Shown: positions 35,118-47,231, counted from the stretch's first letter. The stretch is DNA of 64,000 bases from Cyrtodaria siliqua (GCA_037043455.1 JAWPHD010010955.1:1-64000), one strand, 5' to 3'. Notes: generated from the sequence alone by a model not told the origin. Program-made: numbers and translations.

Positions 35118-35963
35118 GAGGTCTTTAACAATATACTTTTTCTGTTGTTGTTCAAGTTTCCTAATTTCTACCCTCAATATGTCAAAATCATGTATACTGT
35201 CATATTTATGTCCACTTATATCTTTAAGTGTCTTCTTCAGACCTGAATAGAATTGATTTCTCAACATCTCATTAGACTTGGCTGGGTCTGCTTGACCTAA
35301 TTCAATTGCTTGTGACATAATTTGTTCAAGCCTTAATGACCAAGTTGCAACATCTTCCTTTTGTTCCTGTTCCGCTGAATAAAAACGAGATAATATATTG
35401 GATTCATCTTCAACGCAACCATATACTGACTGAAATTTCTCAATTATTGCACTAACGGATGGATTATACCCTAATCTCATGATAATGTTCTTTGCTTCCC
35501 CTTTAACCGACCTTCTTATGGCTTCGTTTATTGTTGTCTCATTGTATTTGCCTTCTGACATTAAACATCTCACTTCATATCTCCATTGCCAATATGTGGC
35601 CTCGCCTTTATTGGTATTGTCACCATAGAATATTGAAAGTCTTGGGGTCTGAAACTGGGCTTTAATAGGCTGTTGTAAAAATATGGGAGGTTTATGATGC
35701 TGCTTGCTTGGTTCTGGATGTTCTGGGTATTTGGATGGAGACGGGGTATGCACTCTAGGTGATTGCTCAGAGGTGTATTCTTGCATCCAATCAATTAAAT
35801 CTTCTGGACTATTGAACTTATGTTTAACATTTAGGGCCTTAAATGCAGCTAACAAATTATGTTCCTCCTCTTTTGTCATTTCCTCGTGTTCCTCCTCTTT
35901 TATCATTTCCTCCTCTTCCTCTCTTTGTATCATTTCTTCCTCAGTTTCTTCTTTAGCAGCCAT
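35118..35963 (-). pseudogene. Lone Gag relic related to element A gag
   Basis: The start is the ATG at 35963 reading MAAKEETEEEM, followed by a Glu-rich N-terminus and a Pro-rich linker (VHTPSPSKYPEHPEPSKQ). The capsid-like part reads RLSIFYGDNTNKGEATYWQW, then INEAIRRSVKGEAKNII, then FYSGLKKTLKDISGHKYDS. It parallels element A capsid residue by residue (FYGEAGKGEVTW; IRRAVKGNAG; LYQGLKPQIKQIAMYKYDT). It runs open for about 280 codons with no internal stop, then fuses at about 35118 to an inverted PBS/LTR. The zinc knuckle and all of pol are missing. Whether it is still expressed is unknown. Confidence 0.75.
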
Positions 35964-35981
35964 TTTAATTAAATAGTGCAC

Positions 35982-38740
35982 TAACTCTTTGATAAATAAT
36001 AGCTAGATTTCTAATTGATTAAATATATTAATCAAAAGAAAATACCTCAACTGGTTTTCAATGCTATATCTATTTCACCTTTCAACAACCTCTTATGTTT
36101 TGTTGTATTAACTCTTTACTTAAAACAACAGTATGGTTCATGTATATCAATTCTCAACTAAGTTCTCCCAGTCTATAACTCTTTAATTGCAACCTTATAA
36201 ATTCTCAATTACAACTATCAGCTATCTGTAATTACTTTGTCACCAAATACCTTATACTTTCACTCCGTACCAACAATCACGTTAACTGTGTCACTTTATA
36301 ACCAGCTACTCTATTGATACACCACCTAACACTGTTTTAACAATTCACTATTTCACCAACTACCGTAAACAATGTTCACTTTTATAAAATTCACCCTCTT
36401 AAACTACTATATAATCCACTAATTACCTTACATAACTTTCTTTCACGTCTACTTCATCCACTATAATTCAGTAATCAATAACTCAATTATCTTAATTACT
36501 AAAGACAATATCAATAAGATAACGACTTCAACAGGTGCACAGCACTATCTCAACTATGATCCCCAAATATTATCTCCACTAACTCATGTATTATTATACT
36601 AATCAACACTCCCTGTTGCACTATGTAATCACTATTGATACAATTTGCTTAACTAAGTACAAAATCTAGGTCACCTCAATTCACTATGTCTGATATCTCA
36701 ATCAATATATGACAAGTATTTCAAATGTATCTCTACATACTTTATATCACTATCTCATATCTCAACTCACTAAATATATCATCTTTATAAATATCTCAAA
36801 ATATGTATCTCAACTTTTTATCTCATTTCATAATTACTAATTTATCTCGAAAATGATATCACTTATCTCATCCCATAAGCTCAAGTAATTACAACTCTAT
36901 ATCATCTCAAAATCTATATCTCGTATCTCAACTCTTTATATCTTCTCGTAATCTCTATCTCGTATATCTCTATCTCGTATATCTCATGCTATCTCATATC
37001 TTAACAACGTCGGTGGTTCTACCCAGGTGCCCGCCCGTGCACGAAAATTGCCCGGAGGGGCACCTGGGGTCTTCCTCCACCAGTAGAAGCTGGAAAGTCG
37101 CCATATGACCTTAGCTGTTGGTGCGACTATAAAATACAATTCAATTCAATTCATATCTTAACTGTCCTGTATCTATTCTTCTCAATTATGTTTTTTTTTA
37201 TTGTTTTACTAGCACCGATTTATCTTCTCTACAACTAACTTCCTTTAATTAAACTTCTAACAAATTCCTTGAATTTCAACTACTTAATCTTTTACTGCTA
37301 TTTAAATTGATACAAAGGTCAGAATTACAACACTCACTGACAGGTGTGTAATTGTAGTAGATCAAACCAGTTTACTATACTATTTTCCTGATGTGTGCTC
37401 GTGTACACACGTGCTATTGTTTGGTCAGTATATTCACTCACCAACCAATGTATATGTAGGTCACCTTCTTTCTTCTAAATGTAAACAAATACCGGTAACT
37501 TCAAAACATTGAATTTGTATAAATTCAATTTGTTTTAATGTCAAAAAAAAAAAAATTCGCGCGCGTGTAAGGCCTTTAATTGTTTTAGGTAAATACATGT
37601 GGCTGGTCACAATAAATGATTATGTACAGCTAAATGTATCCACTTTATGATTTACTTTGATAATCTTACAAATACTATTCCTCACAGGAATACTATCTGA
37701 ATGAAAACCAGATTATTTTTATTATTATTTTTTCTGTTAACCCTTCGTGTAACCTTTTTTTGATCGATTCAGTTTAGAACATAATAAATCTCATTGGTGT
37801 CTTTTATATGTGGCTTGTTATATAAAAGAACCCTGAGTATTTTGTTATATTGTCTTGTATATCTGGTGTATATTAGTGTATAATGGGCCTGCACCTTTCA
37901 GAAGGGTATTGTTAGATGATCAGGGATTACACTATATAAGGGTTTGTAAGAAAGGTCAGATAGATAAGTGCTGCAATGGAATATAGTCAGCTCCACAGTA
38001 TAGATAGGATAGCTTTTTGGATATTAAACCAATCAACCTCAAGCAACCTAGACAGGTTTCCCAGATTCAATATAACCAGGTTGGTTATGTCACCTTATAA
38101 ATATGCTAGTATTAGTGACTGGGTTATACTTGTGCAATTTACCTACATGCTACAATAGTGAGTGGGTTAGATACCTTTCATCATACACTGATTTCTTACT
38201 CACAATTATGCTAATAATTGGTCTGTACTCTGGTGTATTCAAAATGAATTATTTAATTCAATTCACTTTAATAGTTAATTACTTATGAAGATATGTCAAT
38301 TTAGACATTTTAGTATTTTATCAATAACTTCACAGAGTACAGTCCGACTTATTGCATACAAAACAAATAATCTTACCAAAATTTATCATCTATATAAGTG
38401 GAGTGGATCACTTGAATATCACTAAATTGTCACTGTTTCACATAGTCATTAAAGTCACTGTCACTTAAAAATGTTCATTGTTTATTTTCACAAACATCTG
38501 TGCTGGGTCAATCCTGTTCTGCTACGGTAAGGCCTCAACTTCCATCTCTTGGATTCTCCTGTGTCATCTGTGTCATTTTCCTTCGGTTCACTGGTCCACT
38601 GGTCCATTCAAACATATGGTTACCACGAATAAAATATAGGAATCACATGAGTTTATACTCCTTCCATTAGTCCATTGCATGGGTTTTGCATAAATAATTC
38701 CATTAATCAATGTCCATCATCATTCAAGGTGTGAGTTAAA
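35982..38740. other. Noncoding spacer between gag relic and LTR arm 2
   Basis: AT-rich. About 36700-37000 is dominated by TATCTC/ATCTCAAC-type short repeats. A GC-rich island at 37015-37140 is listed separately. No pol, no other gene. Confidence 0.5.
37015..37140. repeat. SINE-like dispersed molluscan repeat
   Basis: A GC-rich block (GGTGCCCGCCCGTGCACG, CCCGGAGGGGCACCTGGGGTC, GTCGCCATATGACC, TTGGTGCGACTATAAAA, then an AATTC simple tail) stands out from the AT-rich surround. It has the look of a retroposed short element ending in a pentamer tail. A related 3' phrase occurs near 40495-40575 (GTTGGTGCGCCGTAAAAC). Confidence 0.55.
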
Positions 38741-39547
38741 TCACTGGAGGCACCATTGTTTAAGATGAGTGGATCAATTATTTAGCAATGTTTAACAATA
38801 ATACATGTCAACTTTGCAGTAACATAATTTAGTCAAACATTGCTAAATAATTGATCCACTCATATATTTACTAAATATAGAGATGCTGATATATTTCCTA
38901 GAGTAATATTTATGTCAGAGCTTAATACAATAGTAATATACATACAAATATGTTTACAATTTACAATGCTATAGCCTACAATTTCATAACCTACCTAGAG
39001 TTTGGCTCTAGAGGCCTTTTACATGCATGGCTTTGTTCATTCTCACAATCTGCTCACTGCAAATTAGAAGTGCATGCATTTGATTAGTTGTGCAAAATGT
39101 TAAAATAAATAACTAGATTGAAACAATCCAATTCAATCCAAGACAACTCCAGAAAATCTCAGAATTATCAATATACACAATAAAAGAGAAAAAGAGGGAA
39201 ACAATACCTTCAATACAACTTTCAAGAAAACTCATGTAGACTCTAAGGTGTTTTTCCAAGATCTGACACAAAGACAGAAAGCGGGAAAATGCATTTCAGG
39301 TAAGCAATGATCTGATTGGTCACTTGTGTGGTCAGTCTATAGTGATGTGCATTGAAGCAGTGATTTGTATTAATTTGCTTACAGGTTTATTTTAAAGGTA
39401 CACTGTCTATTTTATATATGATGAATACAAGTTTAGTTGTACATCAATTTACTTGTCGTAATGTAAGTTATATAATGTTAGGATTGTTATTTAAGATCAT
39501 TATTAAGTGTGATTTCTACACCTAATAATTCACATACTACATACTTC
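38741..39547 (-). repeat. LTR arm 2 (minus orientation) with PBS-like end
   Basis: Reverse complement of arm 1 over about 750 bases (38792-39547). At its inner end the ~160-base tail of arm 1 is replaced by a 29-base inverted copy of LTR sequence (38765-38793 against 38835-38863, perfect). The candidate PBS follows at 38741-38755. At its outer end it abuts a polypurine-like tract (minus-strand AAGGACAGGGGAAG) at about 39546-39560. Confidence 0.7.
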
Positions 39548-39688
39548 CCCTGTCCTTGAAATGACGTCCTCGTCATTTTATCATTGTCATTTGTAAATAA
39601 ATATTTTATTGCTGTCATGTACCTGATAAATGACGAGGACGTCATTTCAAGGACAGGGGAAGTATGTAGTATGTGAATTATTAGGTGT
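39518..39688. repeat. Near-perfect 64-bp-arm palindrome of LTR start plus polypurine tract
   Basis: Arms 39518-39582 and 39625-39688 are reverse complements with a single-base indel; the loop is 42 bases. Each arm reads outward as GACGAGGACGTCATTTCAAG, GACAGGGGAAG, then TGTAGTATGTG... In one frame the first part reads DEDVISRTGEV, resembling the end of an LTR-element polyprotein overlapping its polypurine tract. Two element 3' ends are thus joined head to head. Confidence 0.85.
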
Positions 39689-39699
39689 TATATGTTCAC

Positions 39700-41000
39700 T
39701 TTGCATAATTCTTTATATCTCCGCTTTTCGAGCAGATACAGTGGTTGGTCTCGTCCGTCCGTCGGTTTTGCTTGTAAGGTGAACTCCATAAGTGTTCATA
39801 TTTATTATAGAAGATGCCTAGGTAACAACGAAGGTTTCGGATTCAATGTCTGACCCCTGGGGCCAGAGCTCAATGTCAAAAGGTCAAATTTATCAAAATG
39901 AACATTTAACCCACGATACTCAATATTGTTTTTAATAAAATGGCTTATATGCTATGAATAATGATATACACTCTGCAACGGCATTTGTGATTTGATGTAT
40001 GGATCCTGCTCTCCGGGGGAATGGACTTTTTGTCATATGGGGTCAAAATGCATTTAAATTGAGGGCTTTTATACCACAAAATAGGAAAGAGGTCCAGGCC
40101 TGTCCATTTTCTCATTTTGGGAAAGATGTAAGATTTCATCAGTTAAGTAAATATGACAGTACTTTGCTTTATTTATATTGTCATCCATTGTGTATTATAA
40201 TTACTGACTTCTCAGTCAGCACTGACATAAAAGAGAAACACACATGGCAGAATTAACGCTTTTTCTCAAATTCTTGTAGACTGCTTTTTTGTTTATTGGA
40301 AAAGGCAGAGCCCCCAACACCTCCCCCCACCCCTTTCTCCTCTCTCCACCCCTTTCATCCTCATTCAAGGTCTTCTTCATGACACCGCATATGCAAATCT
40401 GCGTTAGAAGGTTCTAGGCCACACCGCATATTCAAATGTGTGTTAGAAGGTTTTAGGCCATTCTCCATATTTTTATCTAGATGTAAATGGAGGATGAGCC
40501 TGGCATGTTCATCCCTGTTTGGCGCCATATAACCTTTCTTATGTTGGTGCGCCGTAAAACTCCAATTAAGTTGATTGGAAAAACATTCTGCCACAAACAC
40601 ATTCAAATTTGAAATTGGGAAGATGCCGTTTACAGGCTCTGTTACATATAAGTTAAACAAAAGCTCCGGCATCCATTTCCTTGTAACATAAACGCATCCT
40701 ATGTCAGTCGAAGGAGGTGTTCACATTTTGCACAGTGGTTGCCTAGGATAAATAGACAACATCGAACGAAGGCTTTGAATCCAGGGTCTGACTCTGGGTG
40801 CCAGAGGTCAATGTTGGTCAAATTCACCAAAATGAACACTAAATGAACACTACTTTACTTTTTCAGCCACAATTGTTACCTAGTATGTGTATATGGCAGG
40901 GAAGTGTTATTGTTATCGTTATATAGTAATTACTTCTAATACATGTTGTGTTGTGTTTTTCAGGAAAATAACAGCCTTGACGCAGAATCATAGAAAGCGC
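39700..41000. other. Repeat-rich intergenic sequence
   Basis: A repeat of about 120 bases (GCCTAGGTAACAACGAAGG...TCTGACCCCTGGGGCCAGAGCTCAATG) at about 39808-39905 recurs at about 40742-40845 in the same orientation. A TCCGTCCG start lies at 39749. A SINE-like remnant (ATATAACCTTTCTTATGTTG, GTGCGCCGTAAAAC) is at 40495-40575. Confidence 0.55.
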
Positions 41001-41061
41001 TGCAGGATTTTCATCGGTTCTGTTTTTCGCCACATATTGAGGAGTGTGTCAACTGCACATT

Positions 41062-41733
41062 ATGGAGGAAAATAAGTGTAAACGGTTTCTAAAACTAACA
41101 TGCTTGATTCTTATTTGTGTTCAGTGTGCCCTGGGATGGGTCAGGTTTGCGGAGTACTACTACCAGGCAAAGTCCGAAAACAGTGATTTTATCGGTATAT
41201 GGATTATTTATTGCTTTTTTCCAGGGATATCTACCATGTTTTTACCAATCCAAATGCATTATCTAATATTGGAAGTCAAGACTGACCTGGTATTGTTCAA
41301 AACACGCTTCAAAAGACTGTATGTGATGATTATACTTATGTTTTTCATGTACTTGTATGAGACTTTGGGCTACCAAATTCTTTACTACTTGGTACATGCA
41401 AAGGATGCAGATGCGGTGTTGAAACGTCATTTCGCACGTGACATCATTGACGGAATTGCCGGATGTGTTTATATCGTCCTTCTTCTGCTGATTTTGTTCA
41501 GACCAATGTTTACAAAGTCACGTGATGCTCTACGCACGGACGCAATCGACGATAGTAGCTCTTCCGTGAAATACATGAAACACGAGGATCTGGCGTATGA
41601 AATTCAACCACACACAGAAGATGGCGTATCTGTTTGTCGAAAAGTCAGTTTTGGATTTTTATGTGTACTGACGTTTTTGTACATTGGGGGATTCGTCAGT
41701 GTTTGTGTGTTTATGTTTTATTTGAACTGGTAA
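41062..41733 (+). CDS. Putative five-pass membrane protein, 223 residues, single coding exon
   Basis: I do not recognise the family. The chosen start is the first ATG (MEENKCKRFLK); the frame is open a little further upstream but without ATG. A pyrimidine-rich tract and CAG at 40952-40963 suggest a 3' splice site about 100 bases upstream, making this the last, mostly coding exon. Hydrophobic segments: about residues 10-30 (LTCLILICVQCALGW), 48-72, 88-112 (VMIILMFFMYLY), 132-156 (VYIVLLLLILF) and 195-220 (FGFLCVLTFLYIGGFVSVCV). A polar loop with SSSSVKYMKHEDLAYEI precedes the last one. The Cys and aromatic content and lack of repeats fit a real protein. It could be a receptor-like or transporter-like lineage-specific gene. 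Confidence 0.65.
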   Translation: MEENKCKRFLKLTCLILICVQCALGWVRFAEYYYQAKSENSDFIGIWIIYCFFPGISTMFLPIQMHYLILEVKTDLVLFKTRFKRLYVMIILMFFMYLYETLGYQILYYLVHAKDADAVLKRHFARDIIDGIAGCVYIVLLLLILFRPMFTKSRDALRTDAIDDSSSSVKYMKHEDLAYEIQPHTEDGVSVCRKVSFGFLCVLTFLYIGGFVSVCVFMFYLNW

Positions 41734-41955
41734 ATCATTTAGGTGTTTACCAGACATGTCACCCCAAAACCCAACCACCCATTTTGCTTTACAAACAAAT
41801 TTGCTTGTTGCACAGTTATTAACTAGTTCATAAAATATACTCACGGTCAATGAAAAAGCACCACAAAACAAATCCGTTTAAATAGTAGAATTTGTGGCAT
41901 TATGGACAAACATGATATAATCCATCTAACAAGTCGATATCTAATATTGTACGTG

Positions 41956-42950
41956 TGTTGAACCGTAAATTTCACAGAAACGAATTCTTCACACGTGTGA
42001 GGAATTCGTGCGAATGCGTGCGGATATTTCACAAAAATCGCACGAATATGTCACAAACTTGTGAAATTTACGTTTGGCATCTTTACCCCTAGTAGAGCAA
42101 AAACGTATTTTTCATATGTTAAAACAGCACGAAAAAAATGCAATAAATGATTGTTTAGACGAAAACGTCACATGTACATACAGATCGGCGAAAATATAAC
42201 ACTATTAGAAAAATAGTTAACAATACAACACGACAGAACAGAACAGAACAGAACAGAGAATGGAACAGAACAGAACAGAATAGAATAAAATAGAATAGAA
42301 TAGAATTCCCTTAATAGTGTGCAGTTTTAACGGCAACAAACAATGTATTAATTTGGCTTATGTACAGCTGTACAGTGTACGTTTTTGGTTTTCTCTCATA
42401 CGATCCATTAGGAAGAGACGGCGAAGCGCGAAATAACTTTGAAATTTTGAATCGTGATCTTCGCGCTTCCCCAGTGCGTCTTCGTGCTCCATCGTCGTGT
42501 TTTCGTGCATTGCCTAAAGGCCGATGCTCCAAGCGGAAGCTGCGATGACGATGCGTGATGGTGCAATGGCGATGCGTGAAGGAGCGATGGCGTTGCACGA
42601 ATGTGCAATGGCGATGCGCGAAGGTGCAATAGTGATGCTTGAAGGTGCGATGGCGGTGCCAGAAGATGTAATGACGATGCACGAAGATGCGATGGCGGTG
42701 CCCGAAGGTGCGATGGCGAAGCGCATAGGTGCGATGGCGTTGCGCTAATATACAATGGCGATGCGCGAAAGTGCAGCCTTCGCACCTAACGATACCAATT
42801 GTATGATGTAAGCGATAAACTGTATCCTGTCAGCTGGCTTTGAAAAATACGTTCGTACGAAAAAGTAAAAAAAAGTCAAACGTATATGTCACATTTTCGA
42901 TTAGTGATATTTTCGGCAGAATTCGTTTCTGTGAAATTTACGGTTCAACA
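41956..42950. mobile_element. 995-bp non-autonomous DNA transposon with perfect 33-bp TIRs
   Basis: TGTTGAACCGTAAATTTCAC and 13 further bases at 41956-41988 are the exact reverse complement of 42918-42950. Both ends are flanked by TACGTG (41950-41955 and 42951-42956), a 6-base target-site duplication. No transposase ORF. Inside lie further inverted phrases with GTGCGAATTCG-like words, an ACAGA/ATAGA pentamer run (42232-42306) and a 21-bp minisatellite. The superfamily cannot be assigned. Confidence 0.9.
42536..42780 (+). repeat. 21-bp minisatellite, about 11 units, inside the TIR element
   Basis: Units of pattern GAAGGTGCGATGGCGATGCGC repeat every 21 bases from 42536 onward (7-residue GAMAMRE-type repeats on the plus strand). 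All open frames here, on both strands, come from the repeat. Confidence 0.9.
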
Positions 42951-42959
42951 TACGTGCAT

Positions 42960-43362
42960 ATCTGGATTTAGTGCATTCCTCATTGGTGTTGTGAAATGCA
43001 CGTGCATTTCCGGGTTTCTTTAGTTGCATCGCACAACGAAATCATATTCTCAAAAACATTCATTCTATAATACTGTCAGAAGTCAAACAATAAAAAGGCC
43101 AGTAAAAGCAATTGGAATTTATTCCGAGACAGATTAATGCAGTTTGAAATTTAGTGGAACAATTTTCTGTTGATGATTATCCATATAGTAAACAATGGTA
43201 AATGACAAGGTAAATAACTGCGTAAATGCTTAGCATAAAAGCCTACCAATAACCATGTTAGATATCAAGATTCAAGACTTCAAAAACACAAAATATTGGT
43301 TAAGCAGTTTTATTCCAAACTGCATAAACATATGGAGTTGAGGGTGCGTTTTCATTGACCGT
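42960..43362. other. No gene seen
   Basis: AT-rich spacer between the TIR element and the LINE tail. Confidence 0.5.
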
Positions 43363-43390
43363 CAGTAAGTAAGTAAGTAAGTAAGTAAAT
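43363..43390 (-). repeat. (TTAC)n 3' tail of the LINE
   Basis: Six AGTA/GTAA tetramers in a row on the plus strand at the element's 3' end. Some LINE clades end in short tandem repeats instead of poly-A. Confidence 0.85.
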
Positions 43391-43735
43391 ATTTTATTAT
43401 AGTGACATGTGCATACAATATATATTACAAATAGTTATGTACAAATTACAAGCACCCGGTCCATTGGACCTATAAGTCACCTGTACTGATAAAGTAATAA
43501 CAGTACGTGAAGTAGAAGTACTTAAAATATGGCAAGTTCAATCAAATTGCAATAGCTCAAACGAATATTATTTACAAACGCTAATCATTGTTGAAATGTG
43601 GTAATACAAGTCATTACATGGATGAATAAAGGATGTATGTTACTAAAATAGTTATATAGTGAATTAATTCAGCTAGATATATATTTAAATGTTCATAATA
43701 GCAGCATTATTAAGCAATTAACGGTATACATTTAC

Positions 43736-46700
43736 TCATGAATACATAACGGTACGCCTACGGATGTACGCTTTTACAATAAATTTTGCAGATTTTCTTG
43801 GGTAATCCTTTAATAAATGACACATTTTCAGTTCTGTGTTTAAAGAAATAAACTCATTTTGTCTTAAAATTTCACCGAAAACATTAGTCCTGATATCATT
43901 ATATAAACAACAAGCCAGTAAAAAGTGTTTCTCATCTTCTATGGCCGCTGTATCACAGAATCTACAAGTCCGACTCTCAACAGGCTCCCCAACATATCTT
44001 CCAGTCTCTATTCTTAACGGTAATATCCCAGTTCTAAATTGACACAATAACGATCGTTCGTATTTTGACAGATTCATTGTCATATAGTCTTCGCATTTAA
44101 AATCCAGTTTAAAAAGTCGGTATGTTCTCAATTTGGCCATGTTTGATACATCACGTGACCACTTGTCTGTATAATGTTGGTTTATTAAGCTTTTTGTTAC
44201 CGTTAAGTCGACTAATGCTTTTGATTCGAATTGGTCATTAATCCCCAAAGTTGTAAAGATTTGCTTAACATCACTAGACCAATTGTGTGTACACTTATCG
44301 AAGTCAAAATTAAACACCTGTTTCGTAAGTCTACCGTTATCCATTTTCATTAGCCTATTCCAATACCGGAAAATGCAAATCCATCTACGATACAGCGTCG
44401 GTTGCCAGCCGGAGTCTCCATACAGCGCCGGAAGAGGCGTGAATCTGTGTACGCCCATGAAGTATCGTAAGGCGCGGTTTTGTACATTATCGAGGGATTG
44501 GTACGTTTTTGCACCCCACACAGATGCACTATAATCCATTATCGGTGTAATGCAAGCGTTAAATAGTTTTTCGTACGACCGGAACCGGAAGTCTTTCATG
44601 CTGTGTATTTTGCTGATAATTCCACCCAGCGCCCGCCCTGCTCCTTTCGCAAGTGCCTCGCAATTACCACTAAAGTCGTTTCGCTCATCAAATATAACTC
44701 CTAGATAGCGGTACTGTGTAACAGTTTCAATCACATTATTTCCGACTCTGAAAACGTATTCTGTTCGTGGTGTTCTGCGATGCCGGAAATGCACTATTTT
44801 TGACTTGTTAGTGTTAACTATCACTCGCCATTTTTTACACCATTGATGTAACGTATTTAGCATGTTTTGTAATTTGTCTTCACTGTCCGAGACTAGCACA
44901 ATATCGTCCGCATACATGAGAATGGAAACCTTAGCGTCTCCCATGGTGATACCAAGGTCAAGGTCATTGACCTCTTTCACAAGATCGTTGGCGAAAATGG
45001 AGAACAGTGTTGGGGATAAACAACAGCCTTGCTTAACCCCAGTATCACAGTTGAACCAGTCTGTAAGGTTGTCATTTATTCGGATACATGCTGTGGCACT
45101 TGTGTAAATATTCCGGATCGAATTATAAACTTTTCCGTCGATGTTATGGAGTAGCAGTTTATACAGGAGCATATCGCGGTCGATAAAATCAAAACATTTT
45201 TTAAGGTCGATGAATGAAGTGTATATAGAGTTATTGTTCCTAATTATGCTGTTCAATGTAAAAACGTGATCCTCACATGATCTCCCAGATCTAAAACCAT
45301 TCTGTTCGTCCGCTAGTAAATGCTCATTATCAAGATAAATTGTTATCCTTTTATTTAAGAAAGCACTATACAGCTTACTAATACAAGACAATAAACTGAT
45401 CCCACGATAGTTAAGCGGCATGCGTTTGTCAGAGTTCTGATCTTTGAGTATTGGGCAAATAATCGCTTTTCTCCATGATGATGGTATTAGGCTACTATCA
45501 AAGATTAATTGGAATAACTGTTGTAGTATTACTATGACCGCCGGGAATTTGAGTACGTCATACGGTATATTGTCGTGACCACAAGCCGAACCCGATCGAG
45601 CGTGCATAACGATTTTTGTTAACTCCTCAATACAAATATTCCGGTTCATTTGTTCATTGTTCACATATAAGGGATCCTGCATGTTCATTTCTAATAATTG
45701 TTTATGCAGTTTTATGCGGTTATAATGTAACTCGTCGAAATCGTCATTATTTCCACTATTATATAAATTATCAAAATCCGTTTTCCATCGCTCAAACACC
45801 ATTTTCTCATTTCTGATTATACTTCCATTGTCCACAATTTCTATCGGTATAGATTTATCTTTCCTGGGGCCAAGGTTTTGTATTTTTCTCCAGAACTCTG
45901 TCGGATTCTTATTGGACATATCCTCTATTTCAATGGCTTGAGCCAGTCTGTATGCACGTTCCGACTGACGTAATAGTTTATCAAAGTTATTCCTGGCATT
46001 AATATAATCCGAGCGCAACATAGCTTTTTGACGGTTATTTCCCTTATATCTTAAAAATGAACGTTCATTGATCCGCATTATATCCCATAATTGCTGTAAA
46101 TCGTCGCACCAATATGGTTTTGTCACTTTTCTGCGTTTACTAGTATTTTTGCTTGAATTAAATGTTGGTATATGGTTAACCATTTCGTCTGTGATAACGT
46201 CGCACAAATTACTGTATATCAAGTCTATATCGTTTTGATTCTCACGTGCACTTTCGATTTGCGTGATGATGGTAAGAATGGCTGCCGCCGCCCTGTCATT
46301 TTCCATGAATTCTTGAGGTATACAGCGCAATTTAAATCGTTTATTGTTAGAAGTGTTGTGGTTGCTAATTTCGCTGTTATTTATGTTGAAATCCGAACAT
46401 TTATACTCAGTCACAAGCGCAGAATGGTCGGGTAACTTTGATCGTTGACCTAATAATCCTAGTAAATCATTGTCCGTCGCGATTTCTTGTGCCGTTAATA
46501 CCCTGAAATCACTACATCTCACCATTGTCTCGTGCGGTACACACAAATAGTCCACGATCGCACGGCCTTTACTCGATATTGACGTATAATTATCACTGGG
46601 ATAACGGCCATTCAAAACACAGCATTTTGCGTCATTCAAGAAGTCAATAAGCTCTTGGCCATGGCGGTTTCTAGTGTTATCCAATGTTTTGCGTGGGGGT

Positions 46701-47231
46701 ATTGTGTCACAATAAAATATAGTATCTGATAATGACCCAATTCTCGCGTTAAAGTCTGCACCGATAAATAGGTCATCAATATCACTGTGAGCGTATATTT
46801 GGGTCAAAAGATGGGCAAAAAATGATTGTGCGTCCCGTCCTCGGGCTGAGTTTTCTGGTGGTAAGTAGCAGGAATAAACAATAAAGTCCGACCCTGTACT
46901 GCGGTGTTCAAACCGCAAACCAAGTATCCCCTCAAAAGTTTTATCCACAACCGCGATATTATACTGATCACTGAGTCTATTTCTCACTAAAATACCAACT
47001 CCACCCGATGCCTTAGGCGCATTCCGATGTATATCTGCCCTATTAAATCCATACCATGAATAATTGCCCATTGTCAATATTGTCATCATTTTTCAAGTGT
47101 GTTTCACATAAAGTAACAATATCAGCATCCAGAGCGTTAATAATCCCAGTTCGAAGCTCGTGATTGTCACGTGTCCATCCACATACGTTCATATGAGCCA
47201 GTCGAATAATCCCAATGGGTCGGGCGGATTC
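43736..47231 (-). pseudogene. LINE ORF2: APE endonuclease and reverse transcriptase, one frame break near the start
   Basis: The long frame (43736-47089) has about 1,117 codons. The endonuclease shows SCYLPPEN, FIGADFNARIG, GRAIVDYLC and PDHSALV. The RT shows NYRGISLLSC, EQNGFRSGRSCEDH, SFIDLKKCFD, GVKQGCCLSPTLFS and YADD at plus coordinates 44903-44914 (about residue 726). A C-terminal finger CRFCD...H...C lies near residue 1040. The missing N-terminus (MNVCGW and CETHLK, bearing the catalytic Asn and Glu) lies at 47231-47090 in another frame, so one base has been gained or lost between 47090 and 47043. That N-terminal frame follows ORF1 in frame directly after its TAG. Apart from this break the copy is clean, hence young. 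Confidence 0.9.

Noticed and set aside
42311..42785. Several ORFs on both strands (H/R-rich, S/A-rich, MREGAMA repeats)
   Set aside because: All arise from a 21-bp minisatellite inside a TIR transposon; frames are open on both strands because the unit length is a multiple of three.
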